The notes under the pieces: generated by a model
Seen by the model: the letters and a program-made list of their open reading frames with translations, nothing else
What the model was told of the DNA's origin: nothing
Databases searched by the model: none
Origin: Flavobacteriales bacterium
Lineage (GTDB): Bacteria; Bacteroidota; Bacteroidia; Flavobacteriales_D; Crocinitomicaceae
Length of the DNA stretch: 51,062 nucleotides
Assembly: GCA_022361195.1 (NCBI GenBank)
Contig: JAKSBJ010000389.1
Location: 1 to 51,062, forward strand
Direction: 5' to 3'
In this document: in pieces, positions 25,418 to 34,360 of the stretch
How positions within the stretch are numbered: the first letter of the stretch is position 1
How the letters are laid out: each line of letters starts with the position of its first letter
Program-made: the position numbers and the translations under genes

Positions 25418-26269
25418 TCAATCCCAGGCTGAATATTGTTTATTGAGAGAAGAATGAGCTATGTGTCCTAAGGAAGTTTGAATTTCGGAAATACAAACAT
25501 CTTCAAATTTTGTCCCCGAAAAAAAGGCAATTGGCTTAATCTCAACTTCATCATCTCGCAACATTGCAAAGTTGCCTTCTATGATTTGTACCTCGGGTTG
25601 ATCCAATAAAGAAACATTGCACATATGTTCTCCATTTTTCCACAACTCCACCATTTTTATTCGGCTATTTTCATAAAACAACTTTTTGCTTTTGACATAG
25701 CCATTAATTAAGGAAATTTGAAAGGGATAAAGTAAAGTATCCTCCTTCTTCAGTTTTTCTGTCGGATGTTTTTCAGTACCACTTTCATCCCAAGGGAATT
25801 TTCTTTGGAGGTTTATCTCAATACTATTGGGAGCATCTTCGTCAAAAACATAAGCTTTGTCATAACGAATGTCTGTTAAATACTCAGGCGGATATTTCTC
25901 GTCCATCAAAAATGCCGTCACCTCTAAATGCAATCGTTCTGAGAACTGTAAATCAGCTTCGGTGCAGCATCGACCAAAGAGCCGCTCTGACCAAGTCATA
26001 TATTCTTCTTCGGGTTGATTTTGATACACTTCCCAAATACCCACTTGATTTTCGTCAGCCTCAATCCAGTTATACAATTCCAACATGGTTAAACTATCCG
26101 TGTAGGCTTCAAGTATCGGTCCATCGTAAACTTCTTTTTCAATTGATGCATTTTCATTCTCCACCTCAATTGTCGGACTATTTTCGCTAGAAATGTTTGA
26201 TTCCTGAGAAACATTCTCTCCACAAGAAAAAAAGACAAATAATACTCCTATGATGATACAATGTTTCAT
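25418..26269 (-). CDS. Lipoprotein with NADase-type glycan-binding (discoidin-like) domain
   Basis: A 283-residue lipoprotein; the lipobox FFSC places the lipidated Cys at residue 16. An acidic, Ser/Glu-rich spacer (about 17-50) precedes the folded part. The C-terminal half contains LINGYVKSKKLFYENSRIK followed by MVELWKNGEHMCNV and, further on, FEDVCISEIQ. This order is typical of the discoidin-like domain called NADase-type glycan-binding. The middle part (about 60-150) is not recognised. It faces the SCO gene divergently, about 60 bases away. Confidence 0.7.
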   Translation of the reverse strand: MKHCIIIGVLFVFFSCGENVSQESNISSENSPTIEVENENASIEKEVYDGPILEAYTDSLTMLELYNWIEADENQVGIWEVYQNQPEEEYMTWSERLFGRCCTEADLQFSERLHLEVTAFLMDEKYPPEYLTDIRYDKAYVFDEDAPNSIEINLQRKFPWDESGTEKHPTEKLKKEDTLLYPFQISLINGYVKSKKLFYENSRIKMVELWKNGEHMCNVSLLDQPEVQIIEGNFAMLRDDEVEIKPIAFFSGTKFEDVCISEIQTSLGHIAHSSLNKQYSAWD

Positions 26270-26305
26270 TTCGTTGAAATTTTAGACTAAGCTAAATTTA
26301 ATGGT

Positions 26306-26313
26306 TATTTTTG
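26306..26313 (+). promoter_or_regulatory. SCO gene promoter -7 box
   Basis: TATTTTTG matches TAnnTTTG exactly. It lies 19 bases before the ATG at 26333, the same geometry as the ctaB promoter. Confidence 0.5.
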
Positions 26314-26332
26314 GGGCGAAAAATTGCCCGGT

Positions 26333-27022
26333 ATGAAACATCTGTTTTTCTTATTATCTGCTTTTATTCTACTATCATGTGGAGGAACCAAAGAGGATGA
26401 AAATGGTTCTACTGAAGAAAAGGCCGAAAATCCAGCTCAAAAACCTTCATTGCCTTACATAGGCTTGCATGATGTTGATTATATCATGAAGGATGGAGAA
26501 AGAGTGCCTGACACCATTTATCATACGGTTCCACCTTATGTTTTATTAGCTCATGATAGTTCTGAGTTTTCAAACTTAAATGTAGAAGGTAAAATTCATG
26601 TAGCCAACTTCTTTTTCACTTCTTGTCCAGCAATATGCCCGGCAATGATTGAACAGATGAAGCGTTTACAAGCAGCAACCGAGGACATTGAAGAATTGAC
26701 TTTTTTGTCACACACAATTGATCCAATCAGAGACACTATACCACGTTTACAAAATTATATTGCTGAACGAAATTTAGATACCCACAATTGGTTTTTCCTT
26801 TACGGTGACAAGGAAACGGTGTACACCCTTGGAGAGGATGGTTATATGATCAATGCTATGGAAGATGAATATGCAGAAGGTGGTTTTTTACATTCTGAAC
26901 ATTTTGTCTTAGTTGATCGTTCTGGACATATCCGAGGACTTTATACGGGAACTGATCCTGTAGAAGTAGATCAATTAGAAAAAGACATTCGGTTTTTATT
27001 AAAAGAAGAATATGGCAACTGA
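26333..27022 (+). CDS. SCO family copper chaperone (lipoprotein)
   Basis: A 229-residue lipoprotein (lipobox LLSC, Cys16) with a periplasmic thioredoxin-like domain. The copper site is complete: FFTSCPAICPAMIEQ gives Cys98 and Cys102, and the third ligand is His187 in FLHSEHFVLVD. SCO proteins deliver copper to, or reduce, the CuA site of oxidase subunit II. A TTG at 26324 could also start the frame, but the ATG at 26333 gives the better signal peptide. It overlaps the DUF420 gene by 11 bases. The pair normally sits right after oxidase subunit IV; here it is 9 kb away. Confidence 0.92.
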   Translation: MKHLFFLLSAFILLSCGGTKEDENGSTEEKAENPAQKPSLPYIGLHDVDYIMKDGERVPDTIYHTVPPYVLLAHDSSEFSNLNVEGKIHVANFFFTSCPAICPAMIEQMKRLQAATEDIEELTFLSHTIDPIRDTIPRLQNYIAERNLDTHNWFFLYGDKETVYTLGEDGYMINAMEDEYAEGGFLHSEHFVLVDRSGHIRGLYTGTDPVEVDQLEKDIRFLLKEEYGN

Positions 27023-27575
27023 TTTGGAAAAAAAATACAGACCACATGTAATTATCGCCTCTATTGTTGTTCCCATTTTGGTAGCAGCTTTGTTTGGAAT
27101 TAAATTAGAAGGATTTGACACTTCTTTTTTGCCGCCAATCTATGCAAGTATTAATGGCTTAACTGCTGTATTATTGGTTTTAGCTGTAATTAGTATTAAA
27201 AAGGGGAATAAAGAACGACATCGTATGCTTATTCGTATGGCCATGTTGTGCTCTTTATTGTTTTTGGCAGGATATGTGACTTACCACATTACTTCTGATA
27301 CGACTTATTATGGTGATCTGAACCACAATGGTATTTTGGAAGATTCAGAGGCTGAATTGGTAAGAGGATCGATTCTCGTTTACTACATCATTTTAATGTC
27401 TCACATTTTGTTGAGTATTGCAGTGATTCCGATGGTTTTAATTACCTATTTAAAGGGATGGGCAGGAAATCTAAAATCGCACCGTAAATGGGCTAAATTC
27501 ACTTTTCCTATTTGGTTGTATGTAGCTGTTACCGGAGTGGCGGTTTATTTGATGATCGCGCCTTACTACGGATAG
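27012..27575 (+). CDS. DUF420 membrane protein
   Basis: A 187-residue protein with about five membrane helices (about 13-29, 43-61, 73-92, 120-142 and 158-178). Conserved His residues lie in ERHRMLIRMAM, YVTYHITSD and LMSHILLSI. This pattern is typical of the DUF420 family encoded beside SCO and oxidase genes, with an inferred role in oxidase assembly or heme handling. The segment between helices 3 and 4 has an EF-hand-like DLNHNGILEDSE. It starts inside the end of the SCO gene. Confidence 0.9.
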   Translation: MATDLEKKYRPHVIIASIVVPILVAALFGIKLEGFDTSFLPPIYASINGLTAVLLVLAVISIKKGNKERHRMLIRMAMLCSLLFLAGYVTYHITSDTTYYGDLNHNGILEDSEAELVRGSILVYYIILMSHILLSIAVIPMVLITYLKGWAGNLKSHRKWAKFTFPIWLYVAVTGVAVYLMIAPYYG

Positions 27576-27581
27576 TTTTCT

Positions 27582-28415
27582 TTATCGCCAACCACGCATA
27601 TCGCAGATATTACGCTTAAACGGCTTAAAGGTAAGCATAACACCATAAAAAGAATACCAATCCTTATTGGCCGAATTACCTCTATTTAATCCAGCTGGAG
27701 AACTTCCTATTCCACTCAAGCTTGGATCTGCTAATTCAGCGGCTAAAGGGCCATTTAAAGCTCTTAATTGGTCATGATCAACATAGTTTCCAGAAACATC
27801 GTCCAAAAAGTCTGTAAAGGTTTTTCGGATTCCATATTCAACAGATATTGCTACTCGCTTGGCAAGATTAAACTTTACTCCGATTCCCAATGGAATGGAA
27901 AGTTGATGTAGGTTGTAGCGGTTTTTATCCGATAATGCCGTTCCCTGTCCTTCTGTTCCCAATGGTTGAAGATCTACCGGATTTCCCAGATACTCTCCCT
28001 GTGGATTCATATTGAAATAGGCGATTTCATAAAAGAAATACGGGCTTATCGGATATTTCATATCATTGATCCGGTATTTGAACAGATCAATTTCTACCCC
28101 AGCTGCCAATTCCAGGATATGACTTTTGAAACTCAAATTTCGGTTGAGCTGAAAAGGGTCATCCGACTGTGAATCGGCTCCATGAACATTTCCATAAGTT
28201 GCTGTAAATCTCCACGACCAACGCGTAGTCATATTGTATCGAACAATGGCTCCAAAGGCGGGCTTGCTGTAAACAAAATGTTTGTTAGGATTAAGATCAC
28301 CTATATAGTAGGAACCACCTCCCATTACCCCAATTTCAAACTGAGATTTGAATCGCTGCGACATTGCCGAAAACGGCAATAGTACTACAAAAAGTGAAAT
28401 TATTAGAAACCGCAT
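27582..28415 (-). CDS. DUF6089-type outer-membrane protein
   Basis: A 277-residue exported protein (signal peptide ends near PFSAMSQ). QFEIGVMGGGSYYIGDLNPN at the mature start is typical of DUF6089 barrels, as are FLDDVSGNYVD and ISVEYGIRKTF. A TTG at 28421 could also start it; the ATG at 28415 is preferred. It is the last gene of the minus-strand run and a distant paralogue of the upstream neighbour, 8 bases away. It converges on DUF420 with only 6 bases between the stops. Function unknown. Confidence 0.85.
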   Translation of the reverse strand: MRFLIISLFVVLLPFSAMSQRFKSQFEIGVMGGGSYYIGDLNPNKHFVYSKPAFGAIVRYNMTTRWSWRFTATYGNVHGADSQSDDPFQLNRNLSFKSHILELAAGVEIDLFKYRINDMKYPISPYFFYEIAYFNMNPQGEYLGNPVDLQPLGTEGQGTALSDKNRYNLHQLSIPLGIGVKFNLAKRVAISVEYGIRKTFTDFLDDVSGNYVDHDQLRALNGPLAAELADPSLSGIGSSPAGLNRGNSANKDWYSFYGVMLTFKPFKRNICDMRGWR

Positions 28416-28423
28416 TATCAACC

Positions 28424-29341
28424 CTAAAATTTAGGAATAAAGATTGTCTTTTCATTAATACGGTAATGAACGGAAAATATTGCAAACATATATGCATCAT
28501 TCCATCTTGGATCTCCACGTTGGAAGTAATTCGTTACTCCATTAGGATAAGTATAAACTCCTGTAAACCCTTTATCCGGATCTAATGATCGATCGGATAA
28601 TGCAGCTGCAACCGGGCCATAAGCCGCTTCAATCTGATCTGGATGATAATAAGAAGTACTTACATCATCAATATAATCTGATAAGGTATAACGCAACGAC
28701 ATTTCAAAACTAATCGCCCATTGCTTATTGATCAAATATTTTAGTCCGGCTCCAATTGGGAAGGCCAATGTTACTCTCTTGTACGCATCTGGTCGTCCGG
28801 CCATTCCTTGTCCTTCAGTATGCAAAGGTTGCAAGGCAACCCAGGATCCATTGTACAAAGCTTTTGGATTAAAGAATGATACTCCAACTCCAGCAAAGAA
28901 GTAAGGCATAACAGAAAAAGTTTTATTTCCGTTTACTCCTCGAATTTTATAACGTGGGTGAATTCGTTCTTCCATTGGATAGTACTGCGCCATAGCAGCC
29001 ACCTCTCCAATTACCGAGCGGAAACTAAGATTACGATTGTTACGAATTTCATTTTTGGTTTTGGCATCATCACCACTTAGGTACCCCCAAGTTACTTGTC
29101 CCTTAACCGACAATGCCGGTAAAATCATGAACTTATACCCAGCTTGCAAGCTAGGCCGCGTTGCAGAAATCTTAAGGTCTTTGATATTATGACTTCCAAT
29201 TCCTCGAGCACCACCAAGGTCTCCCAAAAAATTAGATGCTCCGAGCCCAAAATAAACTTCATGTCGCATCCCTCTCCAAGTCTGAGCTTCAACCAATTGT
29301 GGCATCAAAGCTAGACAGAGTATGATAGCTAATCTTCTCAT
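28424..29341 (-). CDS. DUF6089-type outer-membrane protein
   Basis: A 305-residue exported beta-barrel protein. Signal peptide MRRLAIILCLALMPQLVEAQ is followed by HEVYFGLGASNFLGDLGG, the hallmark start of DUF6089 proteins. FEMSLRYTLSDYIDDVSTSY matches the same region of the downstream paralogue. The frame runs back to 29419; starts at 29350 or 29341 give a proper signal peptide and I prefer the latter. Both barrels probably sit in the outer membrane, role unknown. Confidence 0.85.
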   Translation of the reverse strand: MRRLAIILCLALMPQLVEAQTWRGMRHEVYFGLGASNFLGDLGGARGIGSHNIKDLKISATRPSLQAGYKFMILPALSVKGQVTWGYLSGDDAKTKNEIRNNRNLSFRSVIGEVAAMAQYYPMEERIHPRYKIRGVNGNKTFSVMPYFFAGVGVSFFNPKALYNGSWVALQPLHTEGQGMAGRPDAYKRVTLAFPIGAGLKYLINKQWAISFEMSLRYTLSDYIDDVSTSYYHPDQIEAAYGPVAAALSDRSLDPDKGFTGVYTYPNGVTNYFQRGDPRWNDAYMFAIFSVHYRINEKTIFIPKF

Positions 29342-29425
29342 CCAATACATTTTACGCACCTGTGGCCTAAAAGGTTTGTGTCGTAAATATATTAAATAAA
29401 CTGCTGACTTTAAAACCATTTAGCT

Positions 29426-30214
29426 CTAAATATGTGCCTGAAACTGTTTTGTAAGTTCAATAAATTCCTGAACTGAAAGCGTTTCGGGCCGTCTTGAAAA
29501 AATTTCTTGATCTTTATTTACTTTTCCCGAAGTTCGATTAATAAGAGGCTTGAGTGAATTTCTCAAGGTTTTTCGACGTTGACCAAATGCCATTTTTACT
29601 AACTGTACAAATAGCTTATGATCACAATCCAATTTCTCAACATCATTTCGAATGAGGCGAATAACCCCCGATTTCACTTTAGGTGGTGGTGAAAACACAT
29701 TTTCATCTACCGTAAAGAGGTATTCTACATCATAAAAAGCTTGTAATAAAACCGAAATAATTCCATAGCGTTTAGATCCTGGACCTTCGGCCACTCGTTC
29801 GGCCACTTCTTTCTGAAACATTCCGACCGCAAGAGGAACCTGATCTTTATAATCCAGAATTTTAAAAAGGATTTGAGAGGAAATATTATAGGGGAAATTA
29901 CCAACTACTGCAAAAGGCTCTGTACCCATTAAATTCGTAAGATCAGTTTTTAAAAAATCGGCATAATGAATTTTACCAGCTAATTGCGGATAATTATCTG
30001 ACAAGTACTCAACCGATTCCTCATCTAACTCAATAACTTCTGTATCAAAGTCAGTTTTTTTCAGTAAAAACTTGGTCAAAGCTCCCATTCCAGGACCTAT
30101 TTCCAAAGCTTTTGAAAAGGGCTTTTCACATTTTATTTCATCGGCTATACGAATGCAGATGCTTTCATCCTTTAAAAAGTGTTGACCAAGATGTTTTTTA
30201 GCGCGAACTGACAT
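29426..30214 (-). CDS. rsmA: 16S rRNA (adenine1518/1519-N6)-dimethyltransferase
   Basis: A 262-residue SAM-dependent methyltransferase (KsgA) that dimethylates two adenines in the 3'-terminal hairpin of 16S rRNA late in small-subunit assembly. KKHLGQHFLKD at the N terminus, ALEIGPGMGALT (SAM loop, about 37-47) and GNFPYNISSQIL (catalytic NxPY-type motif, about 105-116) are present. FGQRRKTLRNSLKPL is a typical C-terminal segment. The start overlaps the DUF4286 stop by one base. Confidence 0.97.
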   Translation of the reverse strand: MSVRAKKHLGQHFLKDESICIRIADEIKCEKPFSKALEIGPGMGALTKFLLKKTDFDTEVIELDEESVEYLSDNYPQLAGKIHYADFLKTDLTNLMGTEPFAVVGNFPYNISSQILFKILDYKDQVPLAVGMFQKEVAERVAEGPGSKRYGIISVLLQAFYDVEYLFTVDENVFSPPPKVKSGVIRLIRNDVEKLDCDHKLFVQLVKMAFGQRRKTLRNSLKPLINRTSGKVNKDQEIFSRRPETLSVQEFIELTKQFQAHI

Positions 30215-30522
30215 TAGAAACTCTCCTTTACCTCCAACAATGTTCTGAACGCTGCAAAACGGTTAGCATACCGTTTTGAATGTTCTTGCTGAAGACGAGG
30301 CGCGTGCTTTTCCTGATACAATTCAAGTGTCTCCATATTCTTACACAAATACATAATTGAGTAAGATTTTCCTCCTTCTTCCTCAGCCAGAATTCGAGAT
30401 ATTTTGGCTTCAATAAACATTTCGGTATTCATTACATCCGGAATGTGGACTTCTTTCATCCAATTGAGCCATTCATCGTGGACACCTTCGTCAATGCTCA
30501 CGGTAACATTATAAATGATCAT
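30214..30522 (-). CDS. DUF4286 family protein
   Basis: A 102-residue soluble protein beginning MIIYNVTVSIDEGVHDEWLN and containing WMKEVHIPDVMNT and RYANRFAAFRTLLEV, typical of DUF4286. The fold is expected to be a ferredoxin-like dimeric alpha-beta barrel; function unknown. Its ATG overlaps the TPR gene's stop by 4 bases and its stop overlaps the rsmA ATG, so all three are translated in series. The same order is common in Bacteroidota. Confidence 0.88.
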   Translation of the reverse strand: MIIYNVTVSIDEGVHDEWLNWMKEVHIPDVMNTEMFIEAKISRILAEEEGGKSYSIMYLCKNMETLELYQEKHAPRLQQEHSKRYANRFAAFRTLLEVKESF

Positions 30523-32345
30523 AAAAAGGTTGCTTTAATTTCCCTGAAGCGTTTACGTGATTCTGCATTGTAAAGGCTTGAAGGGAATTCGAAAAGAATT
30601 TTTTTGTAGTACTCAGCTGCCTTTTCTTTGTTGGACAGTCTGTTTTCATAAATTTTTGCCATTCGGAAAGCTGCATCGTCGGCCAATATATCATGTGCAT
30701 AGGAATCGACAACTGTTCCGAACATTTCAAGCGCTTTATCCCATTGCTGCAATTCCTCAAAAATTTCGCCTCGTTTAAACAAAACTTCATCCGCCAAAGC
30801 ATGAAATGGATAACCACCACTTAAACTATCCAACATCATTAGAGCTTCTTTATGACGATTTTGCTGCAATAGCAAATCTGCACTGGCATAAATGCGAACC
30901 GGAGTCATGATGGTATCTACTCCTAAATTATCTTGTAATAAAAGAGAAAGTTGCATGGCATCATTGGCAATGAGCTTTGAAGTTGAAGCCTTTAAAACAT
31001 CCAATTGAGCCTTGGCATACTCGAACTCTCCATCGTAATAAAATACTTTGGCATTTTTAAACTTGGCTTCATGTCCAATTACATCCTCACTAAACTCCTT
31101 TTCAACTTGCATATACAAGAGTGACGCTTCCCAAATTTTTCCAGAAACGATGTAAACATCTCCCAATAGAATCTTTAACTCTGCCCTATCTCTTTTGGTC
31201 ATAGGTAAATCCATGGTTTCCAAAATAAGGGACTGTGCTTTTTGAGGCTCATTCATGTAAAAAGCATAAATATTCGCCAATTGCATAATAATACCCAGAG
31301 TATGTTGACTCTTACCTAAATTATCCAAAGTCGTTTCAAACTGCGTTGCTACTGAGTTCAATTCCTCCTTTGAATAGTTCTTTTTCTCGGTCACCTCAAT
31401 GAATTCAATATTGAGTTTATTCTCTACTGCGCGGTGATAGTAAGGTGTAGATTCACCTTGATCTACCACATATTGGAAAGCACTTTTAGCCGCTGAATAA
31501 GCATCATTTGTCAAACAGATGTTTCCTACCTCAAAAACTCGCTTTCCATTTTGTTTTTTTCGTTTGTCCAAAGCTTTAGCCTGGATCACAGCTCCCGTAA
31601 ATTCTTTTTTATGTAAATAAAACCAGATGAACATCTCGGTATAATAATCCTTATCCGGATCTTTTTGAACACGGCTGAGAATTTCATCTTTTAGCATTTG
31701 CACTTTATCCTTATCCTCTTCAAAGTCTATTGCTCGTGACAAATAGGTTTGAACCGTTTTAATGTAAACCTGACTGTATTCCAATAAATTGAGATACTCC
31801 TGAATCATTTCAGCAGGCTTATTTTGAAGGGAATACAGTTCGGCCAGTTCCAGCTGAAAACCATATCCTTTCTTCATTAATTTCTTCCCTTTCAAGTAAG
31901 TTTGTAGGGCATAATCATATTTCCCAAGCAGTTTAAACTTCTTGCCCAAATTGTCGACTCGAGACTGTATTGCCTGCAAGTCATCAATCATCTTTAAATA
32001 GATTTTATCCGCTTCGGGCATACGATCAGTGATTTCGTAAACGGAAGCCAATTTAAACTTCAAATCCGACGAATAGGGGTCTTTTTTGATTCGCTTACTC
32101 ACAACCTTTTCGGCCTCTTCAAATTTTTCCTGATAATAGAGGCACATGAAATAACGATCAAAAAAGGTAGATGAATTACTCTTAGAGACTAGTTTTTTAT
32201 AGTACACCTCGGCCTTATCAAATTCCCCTTTTTGGTAATAATGATTAGCCAGCTTAACGTCATTGGAGTTTTGCCCATAGGAGATACCCCCCAGGCTAAT
32301 GAGAAAAAGAAATAAGAGTGTTATTTTATTGACTAAGCGTATCAC
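30519..32345 (-). CDS. Exported tetratricopeptide-repeat protein
   Basis: A 608-residue periplasmic protein: signal peptide (1-24, ending GISYGQ), then helical repeats throughout. TPR units are clear at the N terminus (LANHYYQKGEFDKAEVYYKK, about 32-52) and the C terminus (EELQQWDKALEMFGTVVDSY and NKEKAAEYYKKILFEFPSS). The start is a GTG at 32345, inside the end of the lipoprotein gene (20-base overlap). Its neighbours suggest a scaffold working with that lipoprotein, but no partner can be named. Confidence 0.88.
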   Translation of the reverse strand: MIRLVNKITLLFLFLISLGGISYGQNSNDVKLANHYYQKGEFDKAEVYYKKLVSKSNSSTFFDRYFMCLYYQEKFEEAEKVVSKRIKKDPYSSDLKFKLASVYEITDRMPEADKIYLKMIDDLQAIQSRVDNLGKKFKLLGKYDYALQTYLKGKKLMKKGYGFQLELAELYSLQNKPAEMIQEYLNLLEYSQVYIKTVQTYLSRAIDFEEDKDKVQMLKDEILSRVQKDPDKDYYTEMFIWFYLHKKEFTGAVIQAKALDKRKKQNGKRVFEVGNICLTNDAYSAAKSAFQYVVDQGESTPYYHRAVENKLNIEFIEVTEKKNYSKEELNSVATQFETTLDNLGKSQHTLGIIMQLANIYAFYMNEPQKAQSLILETMDLPMTKRDRAELKILLGDVYIVSGKIWEASLLYMQVEKEFSEDVIGHEAKFKNAKVFYYDGEFEYAKAQLDVLKASTSKLIANDAMQLSLLLQDNLGVDTIMTPVRIYASADLLLQQNRHKEALMMLDSLSGGYPFHALADEVLFKRGEIFEELQQWDKALEMFGTVVDSYAHDILADDAAFRMAKIYENRLSNKEKAAEYYKKILFEFPSSLYNAESRKRFREIKATFL

Positions 32346-32892
32346 TTTCAGTTATAATTCTCTCCAAATATTGGTCTACCTTAGGTACGGAAACGTAATA
32401 AACTTTTGACTGTTTTTTCTGCATTTCATTGAACTCAACAAAGGTCAATTCCGTCACTTCCCAATCTTTCTTTTCTTTAGTAAGATATTCATCGATTTTC
32501 TCTTTTCCCAAAATTCCGTTGAGAATATCTTCTTTTAAATCCATGAACTGATGTTTAATCGCGTTCATTTCATCTCCATAATCAATGTACTTCTTATCAA
32601 GATTTGTCAGTTTTTTACGAATTCCCTTACATTCATTCATCAATCTCCCAAAATCTTCGTCCAAGGTATCCGGACGGTAGTACTGTCCTATCAATTCTTC
32701 ATTTTTATTGACATGATCCACCATCATCTTTAGACTATCAAATTCTATTCCATCTAATTCTGCCTCTCTTTTCTCGATGTGCGCTATGAGTGAATCAATT
32801 TCAGAAAGTTCCGTTTCAAACTCATTTGCCGGATTGCAGGCCTCGAAAATGAACAAGATGGGTAGCCCCAAGATAAATGATAATCGTTTCAT
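32326..32892 (-). CDS. Coiled-coil lipoprotein of unknown function
   Basis: A 188-residue lipoprotein (Cys19 in FIFEACNPANE) with a predominantly helical, acidic and Lys-rich mature part; ELSEIDSLIAHIEKREAEL and ECKGIRKKLTNLDKKYIDYG look like coiled coil. No known domain is recognised. It lies 12 bases after serS and overlaps the TPR gene, so the lipoprotein and TPR protein are likely partners. Confidence 0.8.
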   Translation of the reverse strand: MKRLSFILGLPILFIFEACNPANEFETELSEIDSLIAHIEKREAELDGIEFDSLKMMVDHVNKNEELIGQYYRPDTLDEDFGRLMNECKGIRKKLTNLDKKYIDYGDEMNAIKHQFMDLKEDILNGILGKEKIDEYLTKEKKDWEVTELTFVEFNEMQKKQSKVYYVSVPKVDQYLERIITESDTLSQ

Positions 32893-32904
32893 AAAAAATA
32901 AGTT

Positions 32905-34173
32905 TTAAATAGTGTCAAATCCTGTATAAGGCACCAAAACCTCCGGAATTTTAATTCCATCAGCAGTTTGGTTATTTTCTAACAACGCTGCCATGATACG
33001 AGGTAATGCCAAAGCACTTCCGTTTAAGGTATGTGCCAATGCTTTCTTTTTATCTGCTGTTTTATAACGTAATTTTAAACGGTTGGCCTGGAAAGTTTCA
33101 AAGTTTGAAATTGAACTTACCTCTAACCACTTATCCTGAGCCGCAGAATAAACCTCCAAATCAAAAGTCAAAGATGAAGTGAAGGTTAAATCTCCACCAC
33201 ATAAACGTAAGGTACGGTATGGTAATTCTAATTTCTCCAGCAAGCTCTTCACATAATTCACCATCTCGCTTAACACTTCATATGATTTGTCAGGATGCTC
33301 GATACGAACAATCTCTACCTTATCAAATTGATGCAAACGGTTTAGTCCTCTTACATCTTTTCCGTACGAACCAGCTTCTCTTCTGAAACAAGGCGTATAC
33401 CCCGTCAATTTAATCGGTAAATCATTCTCGTTTAAAATAACGTTTCGGTACATATTGGTTAACGGAACCTCTGCTGTTGGAATCAAATAAAAGTCATCAT
33501 TTTGCGCATGATACATTTGTCCTTCTTTATCCGGTAATTGTCCAGTTCCGTATCCCGAAGCTTCATTTACTAAAAAAGGAGCGATTATTTCCTGATATCC
33601 TGCATCTCTCGCTTCATCTAAAAAGAAATTGATCAAAGAACGTTGTAAACGAGCTCCTTTTCCCTTGTAAAATGGAAATCCGGCTCCTGTTACCTTTACG
33701 CCTACTTCAAAATCAATCAAATCATAATCTGCCGCTAAATCCCAGTGTGGCTTAGCTTTTTCTCCCAAATCAGGAATTGTTCCCCATTCATCAACTACTT
33801 CATTATCCTCATCACTATTTCCTGCAGGCACGCTTGGATTTGGAACGTTAGGAATTTCGTACAACAATGTTTGCAAGCTATTCGATAGCTCATTCACCGA
33901 TTCCTTAAGAGACTTTTCTTTTTCTTTTAAAACAGCCGTTTGTTCTTTCGCTTTTTGAGCTTCTTCTTGTTTACCCTGAGCAAACAATTTTCCAATTTCT
34001 TTGGCTATTTTATTCGATTCAGCTTCTACTTCCTGCAATTGAGTTAAACTTTCTCTCCATTTGGCATCAGCATCCAAAATGTCATTCATCTTGTCGGTAA
34101 CATCAATGTTACGAACCTTTAATGCTTCGATGATTTGATCTTTATTCTCTCTTATTCTTGCAATTTCTAACAT
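32905..34173 (-). CDS. serS: Seryl-tRNA synthetase
   Basis: A 422-residue class II synthetase that charges tRNA-Ser (and selenocysteine tRNA where present). The long antiparallel coiled coil that grips the tRNA spans about residues 30-100. The catalytic domain shows motif 2 (PCFRREAGSYGKDVRGLNRL then HQFDKVEI) and motif 3 (LNGSALALPRIMAALLEN). The length is normal. It heads the minus-strand run that includes the lipoprotein, TPR protein, DUF4286 and rsmA. Confidence 0.98.
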   Translation of the reverse strand: MLEIARIRENKDQIIEALKVRNIDVTDKMNDILDADAKWRESLTQLQEVEAESNKIAKEIGKLFAQGKQEEAQKAKEQTAVLKEKEKSLKESVNELSNSLQTLLYEIPNVPNPSVPAGNSDEDNEVVDEWGTIPDLGEKAKPHWDLAADYDLIDFEVGVKVTGAGFPFYKGKGARLQRSLINFFLDEARDAGYQEIIAPFLVNEASGYGTGQLPDKEGQMYHAQNDDFYLIPTAEVPLTNMYRNVILNENDLPIKLTGYTPCFRREAGSYGKDVRGLNRLHQFDKVEIVRIEHPDKSYEVLSEMVNYVKSLLEKLELPYRTLRLCGGDLTFTSSLTFDLEVYSAAQDKWLEVSSISNFETFQANRLKLRYKTADKKKALAHTLNGSALALPRIMAALLENNQTADGIKIPEVLVPYTGFDTI

Positions 34174-34302
34174 ATTCCTTTTTTGACTGGGTCGGAAATT
34201 ATTTGTATTTCAAAATAAGCAATAATTCTTTGCTTTAAATCTTACTTCCTATGATTATTTATTGAGTGGCGGTGACCGGTGATTTTCCTGGCTTATTTCA
34301 CT

Positions 34303-34338
34303 AAAAAACTCCCTGCAACCGAAGTTAGAGGGAGTTTT
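34303..34338 (-). terminator. Terminator of the rplU-rpmA operon
   Basis: Read on the minus strand, AAAACTCCCT pairs with AGGGAGTTTT around a loop, followed by a T-run. It lies about 25 bases after the rpmA stop. The remaining 130 bases before serS hold no gene. Confidence 0.85.
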
Positions 34339-34360
34339 AATATTTTAAGTATTTCTCTTT

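Noticed and set aside
30509..30820. Minus-strand frame within the TPR gene
   Set aside because: Same strand but another frame of an intact TPR gene; composition is Cys/Met-rich and not protein-like.
34261..34290. GGTGACCGGTGA near-palindrome upstream of serS
   Set aside because: Only one imperfect copy and no neighbouring match; could be chance. Not called an operator.
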